NCBI GenBank assembly: GCA_003646745.1
Contig: QMLM01000003.1
Span: forward strand, 1-23,181
Source of the DNA: Deltaproteobacteria bacterium
GTDB lineage: Bacteria; Desulfobacterota; B13-G15; RBG-16-54-18
Length of the DNA: 23,181 bases
Direction of reading: 5' to 3'
The notes beneath the pieces were generated by a model, which searched no databases, was not told the DNA's origin, and was given only the letters and a program-made list of their open reading frames with translations. Positions 7,153 through 13,069 of the stretch are shown piece by piece. A program made the translations under genes and the position numbers. Position 1 is the first letter of the stretch. Each line of letters begins with the position of its first letter.

Positions 7153-7380
7153 TCATTTTCTAACCATAGGGGTTCCACATTGGGGGCAGTTAATCTGATA
7201 GCACGGGGTCCCTATTTGATGGGGGGCAGTAGCACCACATTGGGGACAAACGCATTCTCCTTCTGGGCCAGCCCCTGCTCTGGTGCCCCCCATTCTACCT
7301 CTGCCCATACCCCTTCCTCTGCCAAAGCCCATCCCTCTACCAAAACCTCCCGGGGGGCCGGTGCCATCGCCTCTAGGCAT
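7153..7380 (-). CDS. Small GDGTGP-motif, Gly/Arg-rich protein with zinc ribbon
   Basis: A 75-residue protein in two parts. Residues 1-38 begin MPRGDGTGPPGGFGRG and continue as a Gly/Arg/Met-rich low-complexity stretch. Residues 43-75 are a zinc ribbon with CPQCG, a central HQIGTPCYQINCPQCG and a final PMVRK, so four or five cysteines and a histidine are available for metal. The first eleven residues resemble those of the DUF5320 protein at 9664-10029. The ATG follows a clear AAAGGAGG site seven or more bases upstream. The role is unknown; proteins of this kind are repeatedly found beside NifX-like and Mrp genes in anaerobes (recalled, not checked). Confidence 0.75.
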   Translation of the reverse strand: MPRGDGTGPPGGFGRGMGFGRGRGMGRGRMGGTRAGAGPEGECVCPQCGATAPHQIGTPCYQINCPQCGTPMVRK

Positions 7381-7406
7381 GATATATATTCCTCCTTTCT
7401 AATTAG

Positions 7407-7640
7407 TTACTTTTCGCAACAGCGCTTTGGGTTGTCACAAGATACCCCTCTGTCGCAACACCTCAGGCCTTCCCCCTGCTCGGGGGCACCCTTGAAGGTG
7501 AAGGAGGTAGGAGAAAGCACCCTCTCAAGGTCCTTGCTGCCGCAATGTTTGCATTGGAGGGGGTCGCTGCTGTCCCCTATCCCCTGAAAGATCTCTGATG
7601 TTTCTCCACAGGCCAGACAGCGATATTCATAGATTGGCAT
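7407..7640 (-). CDS. FmdB family zinc ribbon protein
   Basis: A 77-residue protein starting MPIYEYRCLACG, the classic N-terminus of the FmdB/CxxC_CxxC_SSSS zinc-ribbon family (FmdB is a regulatory protein name from methylotrophs). CxxC pairs are at CLACG and CKHCG, then the typical LERVLSPTSFTFKG. The C-terminal tail carries more cysteines (GLRCCDRGVSCDNPKRCCEK, six in all), which is unusual and may bind extra metal. The ATG at 7640 was preferred over an in-frame TTG six codons upstream because AAAGGAG lies just before it and the family begins there. Confidence 0.85.
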   Translation of the reverse strand: MPIYEYRCLACGETSEIFQGIGDSSDPLQCKHCGSKDLERVLSPTSFTFKGAPEQGEGLRCCDRGVSCDNPKRCCEK

Positions 7641-7664
7641 CTTTAACTCCTTTTCCAAACCAGT

Positions 7665-7844
7665 TTAAAACCACCATGGTCCCCAAAACCACCTTCCCCT
7701 TCCTCTGCCTCTGCCCCAGCCTCCCCAGCGGGGCAAGGGTGCATAAGGAAGCAGCGGTGGGTAAAAGGTAGGGTAAAATGGTTGGTAACTCCAGCCCATC
7801 CCATACCAATAGGGAAATGGCCCCCAAAACCACCCTCTCGACAT
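7665..7844 (-). CDS. Very small aromatic-rich (Trp/Tyr/Phe, Gly/Arg) protein
   Basis: A 59-residue peptide from ATG 7844 with an AAGGAGG site eight bases upstream. It holds 10 Trp, 6 Tyr and 6 Phe (22 of 59 residues aromatic) plus Gly/Arg repeats near 41-51 and no cysteine or histidine. The style (WGRGRG, WFWGP) resembles the middle of the DUF5320 protein at 9664-10029, so it may be a shortened relative. An overlapping same-strand frame (7627-7833) lacks a ribosome site and family features. Function unknown; it may be a structural or scaffold peptide of the metalloprotein complex (inference). Confidence 0.6.
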   Translation of the reverse strand: MSRGWFWGPFPYWYGMGWSYQPFYPTFYPPLLPYAPLPRWGGWGRGRGRGRWFWGPWWF

Positions 7845-7899
7845 TTCCTGCACCTCCTTATAATAATTTTATATATTAATCCGCATTATAGCTTCTTCT

Positions 7900-8301
7900 C
7901 TACCACCTTCTCCTTCCATCCCCCCTTCCCATTCCTCCACCAAGACCTGCGTGAGGTCCAACGGTCGCTTGGGTAACCTCTTGTAGTTGGCCAGTTTTGA
8001 ACCTATTGATGGTCTCCCTGACTGTGCCCGTAGCCCCTACATAGATCTTTAGCCCGGCGGCAGCAAGGGAGGAGGCGGCATTAGGCCCCACATTGCCGGT
8101 AATGATTGCCTCAGCCCCCTTATCGGTGACGAATTGAGCTGCCTGGGGACCTGCCCCCCCGGCTGCCATCATGGCCTGATTCTCCACGGCTTCGAAGTCC
8201 ATGGTATCAGGGTCTACAAAGATGAAGAACTGGCAACGGCCAAATCTGGGATCTATAGGTGAATCCAAGGTATTTCCTGTAGATGTAATGACTATCTTCA
8301 T
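7900..8301 (-). CDS. NifX/NifB-type (dinitrogenase iron-molybdenum cofactor) domain protein
   Basis: A 133-residue single-domain protein of the NifX/NafY/ORP superfamily (PF02579, ribonuclease-H-like fold), which in nitrogenase systems and in ORP carries Mo- or Fe-containing clusters. Seen: MKIVITSTG strand, the DPRFGRCQFFIFVD signature (18-31), and GAEAIITGNVGPNAASSL (62-79). It ends with a Gly/Arg-rich tail (GGGMGRGDGRRRW). It is the third member of this fold in the operon. No nitrogenase structural genes are in the window, so an ORP-like role fits better than nitrogen fixation. Confidence 0.85.
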   Translation of the reverse strand: MKIVITSTGNTLDSPIDPRFGRCQFFIFVDPDTMDFEAVENQAMMAAGGAGPQAAQFVTDKGAEAIITGNVGPNAASSLAAAGLKIYVGATGTVRETINRFKTGQLQEVTQATVGPHAGLGGGMGRGDGRRRW

Positions 8302-8334
8302 GCCCTTCTCTCCTCTTTTTGGGCTTATTATCCA

Positions 8335-8694
8335 TTAACGGTGATGCTCACAGCCCCAGGCCCCCTTAATATCACCCCGTAGGTAAGCAGTGAGGATATC
8401 CTCTAAGGGGCCCTGGGCTCCGGTGGTGACTGCTTCGATGCCGAATTGGTTGAATAGATCTATAGCCCTCGGTCCCATTCCTCCGGCAATGATCACCTGG
8501 GCCCCCTGGGACTTTATGAACTCCGGCACAGCCCCAGGGACATGGCTGTTAAAATAGGGGTTGGCAACCACCTTGATATCCAAAACCTTATTCCCATCCA
8601 GATCTACTAGGGTATAGTATGGGCACCTGCCAAAGTGGGCGCTCAAAGAGCCCTTTAATCCTTGATTGTCTTCGCTGGCAAAGGCAATTCTCAT
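8335..8694 (-). CDS. NifX-type cofactor-binding domain protein
   Basis: A 119-residue protein of the same superfamily as the gene at 7900-8301 but clearly diverged. It starts MRIAFASEDNQG, carries SAHFGRCPYYTLVD (18-31; the conserved HFGRC element) and AQVIIAGGMGPRAIDLF (about 64-80), and ends GCEHHR, a possible metal-binding tail. The ATG at 8694 was chosen over an upstream in-frame start at 8757 because GGAGGAG precedes it and the upstream 21 residues are antisense-like and overlap the Mrp gene. Only 17 bases separate it from the Mrp stop, so the two are probably co-translated. Of the three NifX-like proteins this has the form most like ORP. Confidence 0.86.
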   Translation of the reverse strand: MRIAFASEDNQGLKGSLSAHFGRCPYYTLVDLDGNKVLDIKVVANPYFNSHVPGAVPEFIKSQGAQVIIAGGMGPRAIDLFNQFGIEAVTTGAQGPLEDILTAYLRGDIKGAWGCEHHR

Positions 8695-8711
8695 TGCCGT
8701 CTCCTCCCTTT

Positions 8712-9581
8712 TCAGCCTTTTTCTCCTCCCCCATGGGATTCTACGTGCTCCTTGCATCTTTTCGCTATATTCTCAAAGGCCTTTGTTGCCTCAGAGTCTG
8801 GGTAGGAGACCACATAAGGGGTGCCGCTATCAGATTTCTGCACCACCTCAGGGTCTATTGGTATGCGGCCGAGGAAGGGTACTTTCAGATCCTTTGATGC
8901 CTTTTCCCCTCCTCCCATCTTGAATAGGGGGATGAGATGTCCGCATTTAGGGCAGCGAAGGCCACTCATGTTCTCCACGATGCCGATGACCGGTACCTTC
9001 AGCATCCTGCTGAAGTTTACCGTCTTCCTGGAGTCCAAAAGGGCTACATCCTGGGGGGTAGTGACTATAATAGAACCATCTACCCCTTTTATTAGATGGG
9101 CCACACTCAACGGCTCATCCCCTGTTCCCGGGGGGAGGTCAATAATTAGAAAATCCAAATCTCCCCACTTTACATCTCCCAAGAACTGTCTAATGGCGGT
9201 GTGTTTAATGGGACCCCGCCACACCACCGGTGAATCGGGGTTAGGAAGCAGAAAGGCCATGGATATCAACTTTAGATTGGGAAGGATCTCCACGGGCTGG
9301 ATCCCATCGTCTCCGCCCCGCAGAGGCCTCCAGTCCACCCCGAACATTTTGGGTACATTGGGACCGTGGATATCTGCATCAAGGAGCCCTACATAATGGC
9401 CATCTTTGGCCAAAATGGCTGCAAGATTAACGGCTACGGTACTCTTTCCCACCCCACCCTTACCACTCATCACCATGATTTTGTGGCGAATCTTCTCCAG
9501 CCTCTCAACCAGCCTTTCCTCTTCGTGTTGCCTTTTTTCCTCCTCAGTGCGGGTGCTTGCCTTCTTTTCTTTTTGACTCAT
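8712..9581 (-). CDS. mrp: Mrp/NBP35 family ATP-binding Fe-S carrier
   Basis: A 289-residue P-loop ATPase of the Mrp/ApbC/NBP35 family, cytoplasmic, which carries and transfers [4Fe-4S] clusters. Walker A is GKGGVGKS (40-47), the DADIHGPNVPKMFG segment is at 68-81, Walker B-like IIDLPPGTGDEPLS at 146-159, and the cluster-binding CPKC at 210-213 after VENMSGLR. It lacks the N-terminal four-cysteine ferredoxin motif of true NBP35 and has instead a highly charged 30-residue helix. In D. vulgaris an ATPase of this family (DVU2109) is an ORP complex subunit. It lies between the DUF5320 gene, with a strong hairpin in the gap, and a NifX-like gene. Confidence 0.92.
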   Translation of the reverse strand: MSQKEKKASTRTEEEKRQHEEERLVERLEKIRHKIMVMSGKGGVGKSTVAVNLAAILAKDGHYVGLLDADIHGPNVPKMFGVDWRPLRGGDDGIQPVEILPNLKLISMAFLLPNPDSPVVWRGPIKHTAIRQFLGDVKWGDLDFLIIDLPPGTGDEPLSVAHLIKGVDGSIIVTTPQDVALLDSRKTVNFSRMLKVPVIGIVENMSGLRCPKCGHLIPLFKMGGGEKASKDLKVPFLGRIPIDPEVVQKSDSGTPYVVSYPDSEATKAFENIAKRCKEHVESHGGGEKG

Positions 9582-9632
9582 TCTTTGCCTTTCTCCTTAT
9601 GTTGTTTTTATCTCTTTTTCTGAAGTCGACAC

Positions 9633-9669
9633 AGGTGATAGGGAGGGGGGGACCCCCTCCCTATCACCT
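9633..9669 (-). terminator. 17-bp perfect stem-loop between DUF5320 gene and mrp (attenuator or processing hairpin)
   Basis: Arms 9633-9649 and 9653-9669 are perfectly complementary with a three-base loop. The hairpin begins within the last codons of the DUF5320 gene, so the TGA stop is inside the stem. There is no T-run after it on either strand, so it is not a classic intrinsic terminator. It is more likely an mRNA-stability, processing or partial attenuation element setting the ratio of upstream and downstream genes. Confidence 0.6.
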
Positions 9670-10029
9670 CTCCTCTTCAGCGGTAAGCTCTTGAAGTCGC
9701 TTGTTGATCTCCTCCATCTGCTCACGGAGAAATTCCTGTTGGTCCTTTAGAAACTCAGCCTCCTGTTCCTTAGTGGGGGGTTGTCCCCATGGAGCGGCAT
9801 AGGGTGCGTACCCATACGGCACATACCCAAGCCTAGCCCAGCCGGGAAGCCCTGTGGCCCAATACATCCAACGCCAGCCACGGCCACCCCCCCACCAACC
9901 CCTTCCTCTGCCCCAACCGGGCACATAGGGGTTGGCATAACCGGGGACCGGATAACCAGCACAGTAGCCTGCCGCCCTACCAGTCATGGGGCCGAGCCCC
10001 CACGGACCTGTTCCATCTCCCCAAGGCAT
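9664..10029 (-). CDS. DUF5320 domain protein
   Basis: A 121-residue protein starting MPWGDGTGPWGLGPMTGR, the hallmark of DUF5320. The middle (19-80) is rich in Gly, Trp, Tyr and Pro with WGRGRGWWGGGRGWRW-type repeats and a single Cys24. The C-terminal third (about 84-121) is a predicted amphipathic coiled coil, EQEAEFLKDQQEFLREQMEE onward, ending KRLQELTAEEER. Function is unknown; the family accompanies NifX-like and Mrp genes in anaerobic bacteria and archaea. The ATG follows GAAAGGAGG. It lies between the first NifX-like gene and mrp. Confidence 0.82.
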   Translation of the reverse strand: MPWGDGTGPWGLGPMTGRAAGYCAGYPVPGYANPYVPGWGRGRGWWGGGRGWRWMYWATGLPGWARLGYVPYGYAPYAAPWGQPPTKEQEAEFLKDQQEFLREQMEEINKRLQELTAEEER

Positions 10030-10047
10030 GCTAGCACCTCCTTTCGT

Positions 10048-10413
10048 TTAGAAGTGAAATCCTCGAAAACGCCTCCTGCTCCTGCGGGGAGGGCATAGAC
10101 CCATCCCCATTTGGAGCCCCTCAGTTAAGTAGAAGTTCAGGACTTCGTCCACGTTTCCCATTATCCCCCAAGTTACATCTATATTGTGTAACCTGAATAT
10201 CTCCTGCAGGTACCAATCTACCCCCGCAGCGATTACTTTGGTGACCCCCTTTGAGGCAAGGAAGTCTGGAATCTCCATTGGATACAACCCAGAGATGTTC
10301 AGCCTTTCCCTGCCCACCTCCCTCCTGCCCTTCAACTCAGCCACCACAACCTCCTTCGCCAACGATAACCTAGGGGCGATGCGATCTCCATTTATGGGAA
10401 TTGCGACCTTCAT
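10048..10413 (-). CDS. NifX-type cofactor-binding domain protein, first gene after the sigma-54 promoter
   Basis: A 121-residue member of the NifX/ORP superfamily (PF02579). Seen: MKVAIPINGDRIAPRLSLAK (the strand-loop start, with APRL where relatives have HFGR), GVTKVIAAGVDWYLQEIF (58-75) and MGNVDEVLNFYL. Family-type cysteines near the first loop are absent, and the tail is Arg-rich (PPRRSRRRFRGFHF). It starts with ATG 10413, directly after an in-frame TTG. No good Shine-Dalgarno is present; the predicted transcription start is only a few bases upstream, so translation may be close to leaderless. Confidence 0.8.
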   Translation of the reverse strand: MKVAIPINGDRIAPRLSLAKEVVVAELKGRREVGRERLNISGLYPMEIPDFLASKGVTKVIAAGVDWYLQEIFRLHNIDVTWGIMGNVDEVLNFYLTEGLQMGMGLCPPRRSRRRFRGFHF

Positions 10414-10420
10414 CAACTGA

Positions 10421-10443
10421 GTTTAAAGCATTTTTTATGCCAA
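10421..10443 (-). promoter_or_regulatory. Sigma-54 (-24/-12) promoter for the ORP-like operon
   Basis: On the minus strand TTTGGCATAAAAAATGCTTT has GG at 10441-10440 and GC at 10429-10428, separated by exactly ten bases as RpoN promoters require. TGGCA matches the -24 consensus and TGC the -12 element. It sits in the only sizeable gap upstream of the NifX-like gene and just downstream of a sigma-54 activator gene, which makes it the probable promoter of the whole minus-strand block. Confidence 0.72.
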
Positions 10444-10520
10444 ATTTGTAGCATTTAACTATCTGTATTTACTATGAATTTTAAGTATGTTAAAAAACAA
10501 ATACCTCTTTTGTTTCATAA

Positions 10521-10604
10521 TGCAACGGCATTTCTCCGCCCTTTATTATAATTTAAGCACATTATTCTTCTGCAACAGATCGCAGCATTGTTGCAATATG
10601 CAAC
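10521..10604. promoter_or_regulatory. Cluster of TGCAAC/GTTGCA half-sites: probable activator binding region
   Basis: A perfect inverted repeat GTTGCA-ATA-TGCAAC lies at 10590-10604. Further TGCAAC copies are at 10571-10576 and 10521-10526; the 10571 copy also forms a wider inverted repeat with GTTGCA at 10590. The sites are about 105-190 bases upstream of the predicted sigma-54 start, the usual range for enhancer-binding proteins, and the palindrome abuts the stop codon of the activator gene. They are probably the sites of the adjacent regulator. Confidence 0.62.
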
Positions 10605-11917
10605 TATATGGAGCCCATCTTTTTTAATTTTCGCCAAAGGGTGGTCCGGTGTATTCCCAGTTCTTGGGCGGCCTTGGTCATGTTGCCGCTGCATCTTTGT
10701 AGGGTATTGATGATGTGTTCCTTTTCTATTTCTCGGATGGATCTCCTTTCTGTCGTTGAGGGCTTCTGGTTGCGCAGGTAGCTTGGGAGATGTTCCCATT
10801 GGATCTGGGGGCCTTTGCAGAGGATAAAGGCATGTTCTATAATGTTTTCTAGCTCCCTGATGTTGCCAGGATAGGGATGGTTTAAGAGGATTTTCATTAC
10901 CTCATCGGAGACCCCCCGGATCTCCTTGCCGGTCTTTTTGTTGAACCTCTCTATGAAATGTTCGATTAAGAGGGGGATATCCATCCTGCGTTCCCTTAGG
11001 CTTGGTAGCTCGATTTTGACTACGTTTAGCCTATAATAGAGATCTTCTCTAAATTGTCCCAGCTTGACCAACCTTTCCAGGTCTTTATTGGTGGCGGTCA
11101 CTACTCGCACGTCTGCTTTTATCGTTGAGGTTCCTCCCAGAGGTTCGTATTCCTTGTTTTCCAAAACCCGCAGAAGTTTTGCTTGTATCCCTGCAGGAAT
11201 ATCGCCGATCTCGTCCAGAAAGATTGTACCCCCCTCAGCCAGCTTAAACCTGCCGGGTTTGTCTCGTTTTGCATCGGTGAAGGCCCCTCTTAGATAACCA
11301 AAGAGCTCTGATTCCAATAGGGTCTCAGGAAGGGCCCCACAATTTACCTTTACCAAAGGACCATCTTTCCTGGGGCTGAGATTGTGGATGGCTTGAGCGA
11401 TGAGCTCTTTGCCCGTTCCGCTCTCCCCTTGAATAAGGACGGTGGCCTCGCTGCGTGCAATGTCGGGAAGGATACGGAAGATGTTCACAATGGAGGGATG
11501 CTTGCTTATTATATCTTGGAAAGAGTACTTTTCATGGATTTCTTTGTCCAGCTCCTTGATCAACGATAGGTCACGGAAGGTCTCCACCCCCCCTATAATC
11601 TCACCCTTCTCGTCTCGCAGAACGGCGGTGCTGATGCTTACCGGGATCTCTCGGTTATATTTATCAAGGATATTCAATTCTTTATTGATGATGTCCTGTC
11701 CGCTCTGCATTGTCTCCCGCAGGGCACATCTCTCAAGACAGACGTTGGTGCGAAATATCTCATAACAGTACTGACCAATGGCCTCTTCTCTGGTGAATCC
11801 AGTTATTCTTTCTGCTGCCTTGTTGAAGGTGGTTATTCGCCATTGCTTGTCCACCGTGAATACCCCGTCGGCGATACTGTCGAGGATGATGTTGAAATAG
11901 TCTTTTTCCCTCACCAT
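10604..11917 (-). CDS. PAS-AAA+-Fis sigma-54-dependent activator (OrpR-like)
   Basis: A 437-residue enhancer-binding protein. Order: PAS domain (about 8-115), AAA+ sigma-54 activator domain with Walker A GESGTGKE (164-171), loop 1 GAFTDA (211-216), Walker B GGTIFLDE (229-236) and arginine-finger region FREDLYYRLN (289-298), then a Fis-type helix-turn-helix (about 412-434). The PAS domain has Cys51, Cys60 and Cys64 in CYEIFRTNVCLERC. In D. vulgaris, OrpR, the activator of the orp operons, uses a PAS-bound Fe-S cluster to sense redox (from literature recall). Loop 1 has Asp where the canonical motif is GAFTGA, a variant also seen in other activators of this subgroup. It lies seven bases after trxB and probably shares its transcript. 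Confidence 0.88.
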   Translation of the reverse strand: MVREKDYFNIILDSIADGVFTVDKQWRITTFNKAAERITGFTREEAIGQYCYEIFRTNVCLERCALRETMQSGQDIINKELNILDKYNREIPVSISTAVLRDEKGEIIGGVETFRDLSLIKELDKEIHEKYSFQDIISKHPSIVNIFRILPDIARSEATVLIQGESGTGKELIAQAIHNLSPRKDGPLVKVNCGALPETLLESELFGYLRGAFTDAKRDKPGRFKLAEGGTIFLDEIGDIPAGIQAKLLRVLENKEYEPLGGTSTIKADVRVVTATNKDLERLVKLGQFREDLYYRLNVVKIELPSLRERRMDIPLLIEHFIERFNKKTGKEIRGVSDEVMKILLNHPYPGNIRELENIIEHAFILCKGPQIQWEHLPSYLRNQKPSTTERRSIREIEKEHIINTLQRCSGNMTKAAQELGIHRTTLWRKLKKMGSI

Positions 11918-11924
11918 AAGTTCT

Positions 11925-12854
11925 TTATTTCATCTCCTGGCCTTCTATGTATCTTTCTGCCGCAGAGGCAGCAAGGGCTCCGTCCCCTACAGCAGTGGCT
12001 ATCTGTCTAAGGGCCTTCTTTCTCACATCTCCGGCAGCAAATATTCCCGCCACAGAGGTAGCACAATTCTGGTCGGTGATGATGTAGCCCTGCTCATCCA
12101 TTTCTACCAGGCCGCGGATAAAATCCACGTTGGGCTTCTGCCCGATGGCGATGAAGACTCCTCCCACGGCCAACTCCTTTTGTGTGGAATCCTTGACATT
12201 TTCCAGAACCAATTCCTTCACCGCGCCCTCCCCCCTAATCTCCCTTACTACTGTGTCCCAAAGAAACTCGATTTTGGGATCCCCCAAGGCCCTGCTCTGC
12301 AGGATCTTTTGTGCCCTGAGCCTGTCCCGACGATGGATCAGAAATACCTTGCGGGCAATTCTGGTGAGGTAGAGGGCGTCTTCTACGGCCGCATCCCCAC
12401 CGCCTACTACAGCCACTTCTTGGTCCTTGAAGAAGGCCCCGTCGCAAGTTGCGCAATAAGATACTCCTCTGCCGGCGAATTCCTCCTCCCCAGAGACACC
12501 TAATTTATTGGCTTGGGCACCACTGGCAATGATGAGGGCGGAGGCGGAAAATCTCTTTTCCCCGGCGATGACAACCCTTTTCCCCCCCTCCAACTCCACC
12601 CTCTCGGCCTTGGTGAATTGCAGGATCTCCAGGCCGAACTTTTTCGCCTGCTGGGTAAATCTTTCGATCAATTCCCTTCCCGAGATGCCTTCTGGGAAGC
12701 CAGGATAATTTTCGATGCTCTCTGTCATATAGGCCTGGCCGCTGGGGATCATGGCCTCCAACAGGACGGTCTGTAGATGAGCCCTCGCAGTATAAAGACC
12801 CGCGGTCAAACCTGCCGGCCCTGCGCCAATGATGATCACTTGGTAATCTTCCAT
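11925..12854 (-). CDS. trxB: Thioredoxin reductase
   Basis: A 309-residue FAD/NAD(P)H thioredoxin-disulfide reductase, cytoplasmic. Seen: FAD-binding GAGPAGLTAGLYTARA (10-25), redox-active CATC (134-137) in the VSYCATCDGAFF context, the NAD(P)-binding GGGDAAVEDALYL (151-163) and the C-terminal FAD motif GIFAAGDVRKKALRQIATA. I chose the ATG at 12854, which gives the standard MEDYQVIIIGAGPAG start; an upstream in-frame ATG at 12938 would lie across the promoter. No thioredoxin gene is adjacent. Co-transcription with the PAS regulator would link thiol redox and the ORP-like regulon. Confidence 0.93.
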   Translation of the reverse strand: MEDYQVIIIGAGPAGLTAGLYTARAHLQTVLLEAMIPSGQAYMTESIENYPGFPEGISGRELIERFTQQAKKFGLEILQFTKAERVELEGGKRVVIAGEKRFSASALIIASGAQANKLGVSGEEEFAGRGVSYCATCDGAFFKDQEVAVVGGGDAAVEDALYLTRIARKVFLIHRRDRLRAQKILQSRALGDPKIEFLWDTVVREIRGEGAVKELVLENVKDSTQKELAVGGVFIAIGQKPNVDFIRGLVEMDEQGYIITDQNCATSVAGIFAAGDVRKKALRQIATAVGDGALAASAAERYIEGQEMK

Positions 12855-12888
12855 GTCAGCTTGTTTCTCCTCAATACTTTGATCTTGT

Positions 12889-12917
12889 ATTATCGAATTT
12901 TGTCTAAAACATGTCAA
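12889..12917 (-). promoter_or_regulatory. Sigma-70-type promoter of trxB
   Basis: On the minus strand TTGACA (12917-12912) and GATAAT (12894-12889) are separated by 17 bases, a near-consensus housekeeping promoter, about 35 bases upstream of the trxB ATG. Confidence 0.68.
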
Positions 12918-13011
12918 ACTTTCTATATAGATTTTCAAAAAACATAATCATTTTACATCATTTCTTCAAGGGAAATTTTTCTCATTCTTCCATTCTGCAC
13001 ATTGTTGAATC

Positions 13012-13039
13012 TTGACATAGTGGGGATTAGTGTTATATG
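13012..13039 (+). promoter_or_regulatory. Sigma-70-type promoter of the flavin oxidase / CoA ligase unit
   Basis: TTGACA (13012-13017), a 16-base spacer and TATATG (13034-13039) lie about 30 bases upstream of the ATG at 13070, which has AAGGAAGGAGAGGG before it. It supports 13070 rather than 13037 as the start, because 13037 falls inside the -10 element. Confidence 0.62.
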
Positions 13040-13069
13040 ATCAAAAAAAATCATAAAGGAAGGAGAGGG

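Noticed and set aside
7627..7833. 68-codon minus-strand frame overlapping the aromatic-rich peptide
   Set aside because: No Shine-Dalgarno at its start, it overlaps the FmdB gene start, and the alternative frame has AAGGAGG plus a composition shared with the DUF5320 protein.
7885..7906. GG-N10-GC spacing and TATAAT upstream of the aromatic-rich peptide on the minus strand
   Set aside because: The GG lies in the end of the NifX-like coding sequence, flanking bases do not match the -24/-12 consensus, and no -35 accompanies the TATAAT; chance match likely.
8694..8757. Upstream in-frame start for the second NifX-like gene
   Set aside because: It would overlap mrp by 46 bases and adds 21 basic residues unlike the family; a good ribosome site stands before the ATG at 8694.
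8821..9396. 191-codon plus-strand open frame
   Set aside because: Shadow of the mrp gene on the other strand; composition is that of antisense coding DNA.
7900..10413. Nitrogen fixation (nif) cluster
   Set aside because: NifX-fold proteins alone are not evidence; no NifHDK, NifE, NifN or NifB is present, and the gene set fits the ORP type better.
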